From NCBI GenBank assembly GCA_026874595.1, contig CM049310.1, positions 8,988,001 to 9,052,000 on the forward strand: a stretch of 64,000 nt of DNA. Reading direction: 5' to 3'. The notes below the pieces were generated by a model. That model did no database searches. It was not told where the DNA came from and was given only the letters and a program-made list of their open reading frames with translations. Positions within the stretch are counted from its first letter, which is position 1. The number at the start of each line of letters is the position of its first letter. The DNA is from Sipunculus nudus (taxonomy: Eukaryota > Annelida > Sipuncula > Golfingiida > Sipunculidae). Both the position numbers and the translations under genes were made by a program. Shown piece after piece: positions 11,281 through 23,189 of the stretch.

Positions 11281-12558
11281 TATGCCCCCGCCACAAAGTG
11301 GCCAGGGCATATAGTTTTACCCATGTCCCTCATTCCGTCCTTCCGTCCTTCCATCTTTCCGAAATCAAACAGTTGTACGGACTTTTTTTCGCAATGCCTG
11401 CAGATATTGGCCTGATTTTTGGTGTGTGGGCAGATATAGACCAGTTACAGATCGAGTTCGCGTTTCATCTGGGTTGACCTACTTTTGACCGTGTTATGGC
11501 TCCTAAACTTAGAAAATTTCATGAAAAAAAATAGTTATTTTAATGACAAATACACATGTACGGATTTTTTTTCGCAATGCCTGCAGATATTGGCCTGATT
11601 TTTCGTGTGTGGGCAGATATGGACAAGTTACAGATTGGGTTTGCGTTTCGTCCCAGTTGACTTACTTTTGATTGTTTTACGGCTCCTAAACTTAGAAAAT
11701 TTCATGAAAAATATAAATTTTCATGACAAATACACATGTACAGACTTTTTTTCACAATGCCTGCAGATATTAGCCTGATTTTTGGTGTGTGGGCAGATAT
11801 AGACCAGTTACAGATCGCGTTTGCGTTTCGTCCCAGTTGACCTACTTTTTACCGTTTTATTGCCTCCTTAACTTAGAAAATTTCATGAAAAATATAAATT
11901 TTCATGACAAATACACATGTACAGACTTTTTTTCGCAATGCCTGCAGATATTGGGCCTGATTTTTGGTTTGTAGGCAGATAATGACCAGTTACAGATCGA
12001 GTTCACGTTTTGTCCCAGTTGACCTACTTTTGACCATTTGACTGCTCCTGAACATAGAAAGTTTTATGAAAAATAGAAATTTTCATTACAAATGCATATG
12101 TACGGACTTTTTTTCCTCAGCACCACAGATACCACCCTGATTTTTTATGTGTGTATTTCATGACAAATACACATGTACAGACTTCTTTTCGCAAAACCTG
12201 CAGATATTGGCCTGATTTTTGGTTTGTAGGCAGATAATGACCAGTTACAGATCGAGTTCACGTTTCTTCCTGGTTGACCTACTTTTGATTGTTTTACGGC
12301 TCCTAGGCTCCTAAACATGGAAAATTTCATGAAAGACAGAAATCTTTATGGAAAATGCACATGTATTGACTTTTTTTTACAATGCCTGCAGATACTGGCC
12401 TGATTTTTGGTGTTGCTTGATAATGACCTGTTACAGATCGAGTTTGCATTTTGCCCTTGTTGATCTACTTTTGACCATACGACACCTTTTTCAAAATTTA
12501 ACAAATGTTTCCTATTTGCCCAAGGCGGGGGCATTCATGTTGTTCCGACACATCTAGT
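11281..12558 (+). mobile_element. Family B hairpin element with 183-bp tandem units
   Basis: The left-end hairpin at 11281-11311 has arms TATGCCC / GGGCATA and GCCAC / GTGGC around an AAA loop. A CCGTCCTT microsatellite follows (11334-11357). Six or seven units of about 183 bp come next (landmark GCCTGCAGATATTGG or a variant at about 11396, 11579, 11763, 11941 and 12200), some shortened. The right end has GGCGGGGGCAT at 12524-12534, the inverse of the first hairpin arm, then TCATGTTGTTCC and ACATCTAGT. No ORF of note. Same end plan as families A and C. Confidence 0.7.
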
Positions 12559-13353
12559 CATTACTGAGACAATAATATGAGCCTGATAACTCCAGGATGA
12601 AGGTAAATTTACCATAAATGACATGAAGTTTTTCTTGGTTGTCCAAGGCTGGCCTGGCCATCTGTTTCATATTTCCAGGCTGCCCAGTCAGGCTCCTGCC
12701 CTTGCTTTCTTCAGTGGTGTATAATTTATGGAAAAGCAGTTTATCTGCCTTTCAATACTCATGATGTTTTTCCAGGGTTTATTTCAGTTGCTCCTTTAAA
12801 ATATAAAACAGAGGGGCAGATAAAAAAATGCAAGCCTGGGCAGATATATATATATTAAGAGCAAATAAAGAGAGGCAAATTGATTAAAAAAACATGTGAA
12901 AACTGAGGTATCACAATGCACAAATATAATCAGAACACTAACACTGGATACAATGTAGAATTAGAAATATGCATTCTCCTGAAAGCTTGCCTCTGCCATG
13001 TGGGTGATCCATATTGCAGTGTGAAGATGCAATCATTAAAGGTGTGAGAAAATACTGACAGATCAGTTTGCTTCATAAACTAAAGACTTACTACATGATG
13101 CATGCTTTTGCATTTAGGAGAAAATTCTGCCTGAAAAAAAGATAAATGGTAGATACATATAGAGATTCCATAATTTAGAGTGCATTCTGTGATAAGACAA
13201 TTGATACCACAATGTAGAGGACTGTAGGACAGGAAAATTAATATACAACAATTATAAATATTTTATTTCTGCTGTGTATTAAGAGATGATGTAGAAATAA
13301 TCAGTTACAATTGAAACCTTGTACCATGATATAAACAGGTTGATCATACATGA
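12559..13353. other. No feature recognised
   Basis: AT-rich sequence without a protein-like frame. A short TATATATA run lies near 12846. Confidence 0.5.
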
Positions 13354-13663
13354 TTTTTAGCTCAGCTGACTATAAGTCATCTGAGCTATAGTCATGGTCC
13401 ATTGTCTGTCCGTCTGTCCGTAGATGTGGCACATTTTGAAACCAATAAGACCTAGGAATCCAAAATTTTGCATAATGTTAGATGTCCCCAAGATCTCCTA
13501 CCAAGATGAAAACTAGGTCTTTGTGACTTCATTCCTGTGAGAAATTAAGGAAAAACCTCAATGTTTCCTTATATTATCTTATATTTACCATAAATATTCC
13601 TCTGTATTGTTCCTATGTACATGCCAGAAATTAGGTCTGTATTATATAATTTAAAAAAGTTAT
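13354..13663 (+). mobile_element. Family A element, truncated
   Basis: Hairpin at 13359-13387, then the GTCC tract and the first internal unit. There is an internal deletion after the AAACCTCAAT block near 13555. The copy stops abruptly within AAAAAAGTTAT, where full copies continue GGGCCCAAAC. The next bases are CAGG, which begins the GTAC-rich segment. Confidence 0.8.
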
Positions 13664-13822
13664 CAGGATTGGGTCAAGTACAGGGGGTCTGTACTCAGTA
13701 CATGTACAAGTACTTCAGCTTCTCACAAGTACAAGTACAGAAATTTAATGGTGTACTTAAGTACAAGTAAAAGTACAGGAGTTTGTACTTAAGTACAAGT
13801 ACAAGTACTTTTATTATTTAAT
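13664..13822. mobile_element. GTAC-rich segment, possible hAT-type terminus
   Basis: Begins CAGGATTGGGTCAAGTAC and contains about ten AAGTAC or CAAGTAC motifs, including AGTACTTAAGTAC palindromes. Non-autonomous hAT elements often start CAGG and carry subterminal arrays like this. The abrupt break of the family A copy supports an insertion edge. I could not find the opposite TIR or an 8-bp target duplication, so the assignment is tentative. Confidence 0.4.
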
Positions 13823-14332
13823 TCATTCAGATAAAGAAAACACCAGAAAATGTTCTGAATATTCTTTAATTATGTATAATAATATTGTATATATCTGAGA
13901 ACATTCTGAAGTTTTAAAGATTAAGCTGCTTAAAAATGCAGTAAAAACACTTACTTGACTCCGAACTCTTAATATGGTAATATTTGTAAAAGGCAGCTGC
14001 TCCATCCTTTAGAGAATTACACCTCAAGCCATGAAGGCCTTAGCAGTAGCTGTGACTATCCTGGGACTGGGTGTCTGGTGTCTTTGTTATGACCTGAGTG
14101 ACCTTAGGCAGGCTGTCCACTGTGTACAGGGTAGCTTGTGGCTGGAGACAGTCTGTGTGTGTATCATATTATACCCTACTGGCAAGGGTTTGTTTACAAG
14201 TGTATTTGTCCCCATTTCTTGCCCTGGTCTGGACTGTCCTTGCTGTCTGGACTGTCCTTGCTGCATGGGCTGGGGGGAAGTGACGTAGTTGCCACTTAGT
14301 CCTTTTAAGTAAAGTCAGCAAGTCAGCAAGCA
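13823..14332. other. No supported gene; small secretory-like ORF noted
   Basis: The only frame of note is 85 codons at 14031-14288 (+). It has a hydrophobic start (MKALAVAVTILGLGVW) and a cysteine-rich end generated by a direct repeat of CTGGACTGTCCTTGCTG. No splice or conservation evidence supports it, so it is not called a gene. Confidence 0.3.
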
Positions 14333-15065
14333 TTACAGTAAAGAAGATTTTAACTGTGGTCCTACCCCAGAGAAGCCATAAGGTAAATTTTTCTTTTCTT
14401 GGAGTTCTTGATTTTTTGATTTAGCTAGCCTCTCTCTCAGCTTCCTGTTTTCAGCTTCAGCCCTTGTCAGTGATGCTTCAACAACAGCAATTTGTGATCT
14501 GTTTTTTCTTAATTGTTCTTTAAGAACTGGGTTTTCCAGATGCTGCTGTTCATTCTCATCAGATAAGTCTCTCACTTTAGCCTGCAACTTCTTTGTTGGA
14601 TCACCAGATTTTGGTTTTGGTGTGCATGTATATTACACACCTATTGTTTTGACAGAGCCAGATGCTGCTGTTGGCACATGGTGTGCAAGAAACTGCTTTT
14701 CAGGAAAATACTAGCCATCATGTTTTTGCCAACACATTTATTGAGCTTGTACTCATTATGTAGCTTTTTAACTCTGGTTGAAAATGTCTTATAATCTCCA
14801 AGCTGATGTTCAATGAATTAATACAGTTGTTCCAAATCAGTTGTTTTCACTTTCACAAAACTGGTATAGTGCACATATTACACCATTGGTGTGCTGGTGA
14901 TGATACTATGGGTGCAATGGTGAAATCACTGAATACAGCACAAGATATTCCTAGTTCCTTACAGAACTGTCCAATCAAATTAAGATTGATCTCTTTGGAA
15001 TAGAATTCCTGATGTTGCTCAAGAGTAAATAAGTCAAAATTTAAAGAAGAATATCTCATGGACAA
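14333..15065 (-). pseudogene. Coiled-coil transposon-like protein relic
   Basis: Three frames read in order on the minus strand. The first (15065-14853) has NFDLFTLEQHQEFYS. The middle piece (about 14810-14690) reads HQLGDYKTFSTRVKKLHNEY. The last is an 84-codon coiled coil (14587-14333) with heptad-like ENEQQHLENPVLKEQL and AEAENRKLRERLAK. The same kind of N-terminal region with a charged coiled coil recurs at 46.7-47.3 kb and about 22.0-22.5 kb, so this is probably a decayed fragment of that family. Function unknown. Frameshifts and stops separate the parts. Confidence 0.45.
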
Positions 15066-16814
15066 GGTCCGCCCCCACGTTATAGGAAAAACCCAAGACT
15101 ATAGTGGATGGATAGATTGTTTATTCTGGAGAAAAAGAAGAAATACAAGACTGTCGTCAGCTTGTTGCCAATATCAGGAGGAGCATGGCTGGACTCATGC
15201 AGGAGTCCACATTTAAATGAATTTTATAAACTGTGTAAATTATTGTACATAACAGACTTTATGGGAATAAGGTAACAATTTGATATTTTGCTCTTTACAT
15301 TAAATACAATTAATCTGTATGTCTGTAGCAATCAATCTGCATATATTTTAGTTCAAGCTTTTTGCCTGAATCAGAATGTGTAGTGTAAGCTCCATAAATC
15401 TGGCACAATGTCATTTCAACCTCATTTCGCATAGATAACTTATACTTTCATTGTACATAGATTATACATTATACACAGATACACTTATTTTACATAGATA
15501 AACTTATATTTGTTATATTCATATGTCATATGTCAACTTTACTCTTATATATTTCTGTTAATAATACTCATATATTTCTGTTAATAATGCAACAATCTCA
15601 GTATGACATGAATTCACATTTAATCCATCTACATTGCATTAATACAGACCTCACATAAAAATATACTTAACACGGGCCTATCTAAATGATCGGTTTCCCT
15701 TATCAGGTATCCTATGGATATTTATGACTTAATAAACAATTTAATTTTAAGGAGATGGGATGTTGGTGCCTTCATAATATTTATAGTGAATATGAATGAA
15801 ATATGGATAGACAGATTGCTAATTGAAGTAAAATGGAGGCGTGGAAGCGAGCTAGAGGCATGAATCAATACAGATAAACCAGCATCACTTGTACAGTGCT
15901 CTTTTAGGCGCACTACTTTGGTTGGCGGTAGGTAAATAAAAATGCATCAACAAAATAGGAAAAAGTTCTCAGCTGGATGGTGATGAGCGAGTGGTAAGTT
16001 ATATCTTAGGAATTTCAGTCTAAATTCTTTTAAAATTATTTACAGTTCGTTATCATGCAGGAAATCTACCTTTAAAAAGCCTAATACCTTATCTGGCATG
16101 GTTTTAGGGTTTCCATGAGCTGTCATAGTAAGTCTATTGTAACACTTATGAGTCATTTGAAACTCACTTCAATGAGAAAACTTTGTTGAGAAAAATGTTA
16201 TTGTTCTGGAATGAACGTAGAAGAATAGCAATGTAAAGCTGCTGTTACTACTTAATTGATAATTCTTAATATCAGATATTACTTAATTAGATCATTGATA
16301 ATTCTGGTTTAAGTTATCTATATCTCGTATTGCGAGGTGAAAGTTATAGTGATGTTTCATTATGAGTTCAAGTTGGACAAGGAGAGCTGGAAGGCTGATT
16401 AGTACAAACATAGGCGGTCAGATGGCAGCACCAGCAGCATCATTTAACAGGACTGTATAATATAGGACAATTTAATAACCTATAAAAATTGTGAACCAAT
16501 AAAAATAAAAAACATTATTTGCATATAAAAGTAAGCACCTAGTACATCAAAATTGATTTTTCATGCTATACAATGATAAACCTTGATATAAAAAACACTG
16601 CAAGTTCCTAAAAAAGAGCCTTAAAAGTTTAACAGCTAAAAGGGAATGGAATTAAAAAATATTAACAAACTAATAAACACTAAATAACTAATAACACACA
16701 TAACTAAATATTTACAAGTTAATAACACAAAATGACTTATAACACTCTAATAACTGAATATTTACAAAGTAATAACACAAAAAGTAACGTGGCAGGGTGC
16801 ATGTCCACTACTTG
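15066..16814. other. AT-rich, no gene recognised
   Basis: No protein-like frame. The part from about 16660 to 16790 is a degenerate repeat of AATAACACA and ACTAAATATTTACAA blocks next to the Tigger relic. It may be that element's 3' non-coding sequence. Confidence 0.45.
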
Positions 16815-17330
16815 AAACCCTCAACTATCTTGAAACCTGGTCAGTGACGTCCTCCACGTTGGGCTAATCATCCTGGTCCTCGTCAATCCACAAGTATTCA
16901 TCCTCGATGCTGTCCAGACGGTAACTGATCCCGTCAAAAAGCTTTTCTTGACCATATCCGCCGGGATGTCATTCCAGGCCTTCTTCACCAAGGTAGTTAC
17001 TACACCCATGCCTGGCTTTTTGGCGGTTTTCTCAGCAAGTCCAGACTCCATCCATTATTGCCACAGGTGCCATACCGATCTTTGAATGGCGTGTTAAGGG
17101 TTACATCCAATGGCTGCAGCACACTGGTGAAGCCCCTGGGAATGACGGTCAGCAGGACACGGCGGGTCTTCAGAGCGCTTGTCACCTTAGGAACCAAGTG
17201 GGCCTTGAACATGTCCAGTGAATGATAGTTAACTTGTCCAACCAAAGGATGACACCTTCCTCATCCATCTGTACCTTGGTCACCATTGGTGTCACTTTTG
17301 TACCGTCTGCCAGACAGCTCAGGACTACTG
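16815..17330 (-). pseudogene. pogo/Tigger-type DDE transposase fragment
   Basis: Minus-strand pieces read in family order: a CLADGTKVTPMV block and MDEEGVILWLDKL (about 17320-17225), then SLDMFKAHL with the second catalytic Asp, IPRGFTSVLQPLDV and NTPFKDRYG (17245-17080), then ESGLAEKTAK and KKAWNDIPADMVKKSF (17051-16900). These are hallmarks of pogo/Tigger transposases with a DDE nuclease fold. The N-terminal DNA-binding half and the first Asp are absent, and frames shift at least twice. The closest relative in the window is the copy at 43.7-45.0 kb. Confidence 0.8.
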
Positions 17331-17350
17331 TATATATATATATATATATT
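17331..17350. repeat. (TA)n microsatellite
   Basis: A run of TA dinucleotides cuts off the transposase relic on its N-terminal side. Confidence 0.9.
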
Positions 17351-17380
17351 TATATGCCAGTATACCTTATCATTGATCTA

Positions 17381-19390
17381 CCGTAAAAGTCGTTGCAGAA
17401 GTCGCATCCTTATTACAAGTCGCACCCTGACTTTTAGGATCCCCCTGGGGAATAGCCGTTCAAGTTTAGTTTCAGGAAAGGTCCATAATATAGGTCGCAC
17501 CCAGACTTCGGAGGCGTCCCAACCACCTGATACTTTTGGAATTTGAGTATCATTCCTTGCGATGCAAGACTACAACCAACGTCCCCGTAGTACTTTTGTG
17601 GTTTATAAACTAGACAAACCATTCAAACGTAAAAAAAATAATTGGACAGTTTTAATACAATGCTTATATTTAAGGAATAACAACAAAATCTTAACATATA
17701 AAGTCGGGGTTCAATTGTCAGGTAAGATTTGTACAGTGCCAAAGTCAGCTGCGTCGGATAACATTTTGTGCTGTAAAACGATGTCATTGTTGCCGTTTCT
17801 TACTAGGTTAGTAACATTAGAATGCAAATATCAAGTTAAATGACTGTATTAATAAACTAAAAGAGTCTGGGGCAAATTACTATCACAATCGAGCAACTCT
17901 TTAAATTGTTAAAGATCGTCAAACGTAGGGTGGATTCATTAGACTATGATTAGTGTGCGTACGCATGACGAGTCCCAATCCGTCGCATTGGGCATGATTT
18001 GAACTGACTTAAGACAACTGAAAGATGGAAAGAATAATTGAGTTTGAATTTATTCACCTTATTTCTTAAATAGGCTCTAAAACTATTTAGTAACCCTTCA
18101 ATTAAGTGTTACAACTTACCATCTAGGCGCGGCACATGCACGGTATTACTGAAATCACTGAAATATATGTCAGTCAACAGGGGGATAATGAACGCTTTAT
18201 CGACCGGTCAGTTAACGTAAAATAAACATAATTGAATTTACAGATATTATATACTGGGACTAATGATTTATTTTACTTTATGATAATATCTGGAAAACCC
18301 AATTTCCATCGTTATCAGTGATTATATTCAAGTGGCTTGGATGTATGGCAAACTCAGCCGTGTTGAAAAAGATCCGTCATGACACCAAACGGTGCCGGTT
18401 CCCGTGGAATTTAGGTGCGTATGTGGCATTTAAAGTAAATAAAATATAAACCTATATGGTGTTTGTTATTCCATTGTATTGACTAATGTGTCTTCATTAA
18501 AAAAATCACGAATACGTCAACGCACGATTGACCGTAATGCATGCGTGCCGCCATATTGTTGGGCATACGATCGTCCTGAAAGAGACACGGGTAACACTCG
18601 GAGCAAATCGTATATTTTTAGCTCACGTGAAACGTTATAACATTGTTATCCAAAACGCTTGAAAACCACAATATGGTGACAGTGACCTAATGGTTCTTAA
18701 TATGAGAGTTTATAATTGTGGATATCAGTCACGGAAGGCTTAGTTGACATGGGGATGTAAAGGTCATTGCACGGGTGACCTGGGGCTTGAACTTCAGCTA
18801 CACGGCTTCAAAGGTCAGCTGGAATTCAGCGATCAACCGGGCAGGCAAAAAAAAATTCACGACGTATGTGTAGTGGATCAAGCTTGAATGTGACGCAACT
18901 TTACATGCATAAACGGATATGGAACCGCGAGTTTTTCATTATGGAAAGCATACCAATATAGTTAAACGGAAAGAAAATGTACATCAAAGAGCGGCAGACT
19001 GGCATATGCGTCAAATTGACTCATGATATAATAGTAACGCAGATTAGGAAGTGTCACTTGAATGGCGACTTGTCAGAACGGGTAGGTCTTGAACTGGGCA
19101 AATTTAAAATTTGCATTTAATGTTAATAAAATGAAAATTTCGTCAGTTCACAAAATATAAAGCATAAGAGATGGTTAAAAGTGTAAATTATTGGGGAAAG
19201 ACGTTTCATAAAGCACTGGTTAAAGGTATTGCCGATTATCGCTCAACTGACGTCGTTCCATGTACCGGGAAAGCTGACAGAAACGGGATAAGTACGTATT
19301 ACAAGTCGCACCCCGACTTTGCTAGAAAATTCTAGTTTTTAGAATTCGATTTCTTAGTACAAGTCGCGACTTCTGCAACGACTTTTACGG
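17381..19390. mobile_element. Complete 2010-bp TIR transposon, non-autonomous
   Basis: Both ends carry a perfect 25-bp terminal inverted repeat beginning CCGTAAAAGTCGTTGC. It is flanked by the dinucleotide TA on each side (17379-17380 and 19391-19392), the target duplication expected of Tc1/mariner/pogo elements. Subterminal AGTCGCACCC motifs occur at both ends. No transposase ORF was found inside (longest frame about 93 codons, unrecognised), so it must rely on another element. The first bases CCGTAAAA are shared with the Tigger element at 43145-46657. Confidence 0.88.
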
Positions 19391-19392
19391 TA

Positions 19393-19823
19393 CTTGTCAT
19401 ATTTTAGTGTTTTGAAGTCTGCCTACTCAAGTGTTTTGCTTTATATGTATATATGGATGCGCCCTCTCTTTAGGCTTCCTTCCACCTGCGCATCCCCTAG
19501 ATCTTCTATTAGCTTCTGCAAAACTGCATTGTAGCAGTGATATATACATGATCCATGTTTTTTTTATAAAAAAAAAAAAAAAACACTAACTGTATGAAAA
19601 TTAAATTTTATGTTCAATTTTATAATTTCAATAAAGATTTATAAAAAAAAGTAGAATAAGAATTAGAAAAAATAGAATATATATATACACACGTACCGGA
19701 ATTTTCACCGCTGTCCTCACTAGAGCTCACATTTGCTCAGGATTGTACTCAGGTTTCTCTTCCGCCTACATATATGTACAGCATAGTTATAATATATATG
19801 CATTAAATAAACATTTTATTTCA
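19393..19823. other. No gene recognised
   Basis: Short AT-rich stretch with a poly-A run near 19567-19584 and a small TATA microsatellite near 19677. Confidence 0.5.
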
Positions 19824-21482
19824 TTTTTAGCTCAGCTGACTGTAAGTCATCTGAGCTATAGCGATCACTCTTTGTCTGTGGTCCGTCCCGCTGTCAGGCC
19901 ATCCGGCCGTCTGTCCGTTAACAAGGCACAAATCGTAACCGCTGGACCTGGAATCTTCTTACTTTACATCCAGAGAGGTCCATGAAAAATCTCCTTGGAA
20001 ACCTGGAATTAGGTCTCTGTTACCCATATCCTTCAAGCTATGGGGCCCCAAAGTACCCCCCAGAATAGTCAAAAATTTCATACAAAAACTTCAATATCTC
20101 ATTAAGTACATCACTGATGGTCATGATTTTTGGCGTGGATATTGATCATGAGATGTTCCATCAGTTCCTGCAGACTGGTGGCGCCACCTGTATTTTTTTA
20201 TTTTTTTTACGAATTTTTTTCTCTATTTTTAATACCTTTAAAATGTGGACATCTGTTAACAGGGCACAAATCATAAAGACTGGACCTAGAATCTTCATTC
20301 TTGACATTCTAAGAGACCTATGAAAAGTCTCCATGGAAATCAGAAATTAGGTCTCTGTTACCCATATCCTTTGAGCTATGGGGCCCCAAAGTACCCCTCA
20401 GAATAGTGAAAAATTTCATACAAAAACTTCAATATCTCATTAACTACATCACTGATGGTCATGATTTTTTGGCATACATATTGATCATGAGATGTTTCAT
20501 CATTTTTTGCAAAATGGTGGCACCACCTGTATTTTTCGATTTATTACGAATTGTTTTCTCTATTTTTGAGACCTTTAAAAATGTGAACATCTGTTAACAG
20601 GGCACAAATCGTAAAGACTGGACCTAGAATCTTCATTCTTAACATCCTGAAATTAGGTCTCTGTTACCCATATCCTTTGAGCTATGGCACTCCAAAGTAC
20701 AGCTCAGAATAATGGAAAATTTGATACAAAAGCTGAAGTATCTGAACAACTAATGCAGAGATCACCATAATTGTTTGTAAGGATATTGATCATGGAGTCT
20801 TTCATCAGTTTCTGCAGCCTGGTGGCACCACATATATTTTTTCCGGCTTTTTTTAAAATTTTTTCTCTATTTTTGAGACCTTTAAAGATATGAACATCTG
20901 TTAAAATCTGTGACATGTTCCATCAGTTTTAGCAGACTGGGTGTGCCACCTCTATTTTTTTTCAAATTTTTACGAATTATTTTCTCTTTTTTTGAGACCT
21001 TTAAAGATGTGGTTATCTGTCAACAGGGTACAAATTGTAACTACTGGACCTAGAATCTTCATTCTTGTCATGCAAGGAGGCCCATGAAAAGTGTCTGTGG
21101 AAACCTGAAATTAGGTCTCTGTTACCCATATCCTTCAAGCTATAGGACTCAAAAGTATCCCTCAGAATAATGGAAAATTTGATACAAAAGCTGAAGTATC
21201 TGAACAACTAATCCAGAGACCACCATGCTTCTTTGCATGGATATTGACCATTAAGTGTTTTTATTAGTTTCTGCAGACTGGTGGAGCCACCTGTGTTTTT
21301 TTAAAGTTTACGCATTTTTTCTCTATTTTTGAGATATATTAATACAGACACAATCTCAGCCTTTTGGTTAATCTGTTTGATGCTTCAATTGAATGGTTAT
21401 ATACTACCATTCAGATGATAAAATTTCCTTTTGCAAATCTCTTCCCAGTCAGCTGAGCGTCATGACCCATGGGTCACTTGTT
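19824..21482 (+). mobile_element. Family A variant with 340-bp internal units
   Basis: Hairpin at 19829-19857 (loop GTA instead of ATA) and the full tail at 21450-21482, which includes the perfect palindrome GACCCATGGGTC. About five internal units of 335-340 bp (landmark ATCTGTTAACAGGGCACAAAT) differ in sequence from the other family A copies, so only the ends are shared. Each unit carries GGTGGCGCCACC or a one-base variant (20177, about 20516, about 21282). That palindrome also occurs in family C. Confidence 0.75.
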
Positions 21483-21715
21483 TAACAAACCTGGGAGCTT
21501 ATGCGGTGGTGTGGCATAGTGCGGCGTCTGTATGTTAACCCATACTATCTCGAAAATGACAGGAGCTAGCATCACCAAACTTAATGCAAAAAAATCAGTC
21601 ATCTAAAAACTATCGGTTTTCAGCTTATTATTTGGCTATCTGCATTTACTTAGATTTTATATTGAAAAAGCTAAAAAAAACTTTAAAAATCTTTTTCTCT
21701 GAAAATGTTTACTAT
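21483..21715 (+). repeat. Family D repeat, copy 1
   Basis: Shares a roughly 230-bp block with 31852-32100: an AACCTG-GAGCTTATGCG start, a GCGTCGTCTGTA-like part, GGAGCTAGCATCACCAAA, AATCAGTCAT and a CTTTAAAAATCTT end. Identity is roughly 75-80% by eye. It directly abuts the tail of the family A element. Confidence 0.7.
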
Positions 21716-21959
21716 TTCCATTGTTCATGTACATTGTTTACATGTACTTGAAAAGTAATGGTCCAGCATTGAAGCATTATACCAGGTGAATATCCCATTG
21801 CACAAGTTTGCATTAGGCCTGTAAGCCTTGTTCTGAAACAAACAGCGACACACATTTTGGATGACAGAAGAAACTTTTGTGGATGGAAAGTTACACTTGC
21901 CTATCAAAGCCATAATGCATTTTTAATATTGGCAGAATACTAATATCCATGAGGTCTAG

Positions 21960-22500
21960 TTTCCAGTTTGTCCTCATTTATGCCATCCCATTCAGATTGT
22001 ATCACAGAAATTCCTGTCTTGAGCTGAGCAAATTCTTTCCTTAGGTCTCTGTTTCCTTAAGTTAATGTCCTGATAACTGAAGCCTTGTTTGACGTTGATG
22101 TCTGAGGATTCTTGAATTAATTCTTTAGCTCCTTAACCTTTTCAGTGCAGGTCAATTGTTCTGTTGCATGCACTCACATTTCAAGTTTTCTTAGAGAGTC
22201 TTGTTTTCTTGATAAATTCATGTAGTGGACAGAATGTTTAATTTGATTGCATATTTTGGAGCTTTCTCAAGTTTATTAGTCAGTATTTCTACTGCATTTT
22301 TTTAGTTTATTTATAGAAACTTGGTAGGATTTCAGCTCAGATTCAGTCCTTTTTAGTGTACTTTGAAGCTGAATATTCAGTTCATTTTTGTCCTGATTTT
22401 GTTCTTTTATAGCTTGTACTTTTTCATGAAGTTCATTTATTTAACTTCATTTACTCCTGATTAGCCTAGGCTTTGCAAAGCCCTTTAGGCTTTTGGTTGA
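21960..22500 (-). pseudogene. Coiled-coil protein relic
   Basis: Minus-strand frames, broken by stops, give charged helical text such as KVQAIKEQNQDKNELNIQ, TESELKSYQVSINKLKK and NRDLRKEFAQLKTG. It looks like the central coiled coil of the transposon-like family at 46.7-47.3 kb. No catalytic motif is visible, so function is unassigned. The sequence from 22500 to about 23190 may continue it but is too degraded to read. Confidence 0.35.
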
Positions 22501-23189
22501 TTTTGGATTTGTTTTTAACATCATAACACTGCAGCAGACAGCTGTTTTCATGTTGGCCATGAGATTTGATTGGCAAAAGGGAACATGTGGAATTCAGGAT
22601 TTTATTCCCTTTGGAATTTGATTTCCATTCTTTCCCTTACTTGCTTTTGAGACTTTTGCAAAAGGCATTATTTATATTTATGCCCACCTGAATTGCCTCC
22701 CAGATTTTTTCAATGAGACATGTATTCCATATTTTTGGTTTACAAAGTCAAACACTTCCAACACCAGGCCAGGAGTTCCTTGTCAATGTTACAAATCAGT
22801 TGTGTCCTGTCACCTTCTGCCAGTTTTTTAACACATTTTTAGTCAACATTGGGTGAAAGCATAGTGAACGCCCCAAAATATGGCCCCCCTTAAGACCGAA
22901 AACTAAATTATTGGTACAGACAATTGCAATACATCAAATGAAAGCTGACACTCTGTAGATTTCAGAAATGCATTTACTTTATAAATTAGACTGAATCTTC
23001 ACTATGTAAAATCACTTCAAAAACTGCAGGTTTTATATTTTATTGGTGAAAAAACGGTATACAGACAGTTGTTATCTCTACTTATTTAGACCAAAACTGT
23101 ACAAGATATGTATTTTTCATAGTTTAATACTTCAAAATGTGAGTTCAACTACATGTGTTACAGTCTTGTTTGGTTCTGAATGTAACAAG

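Noticed and set aside
14031-14288. Small secreted cysteine-rich peptide gene
   Set aside because: The hydrophobic start looks like a signal peptide, but most cysteines come from one direct DNA repeat. There is no splice, promoter or conservation evidence.
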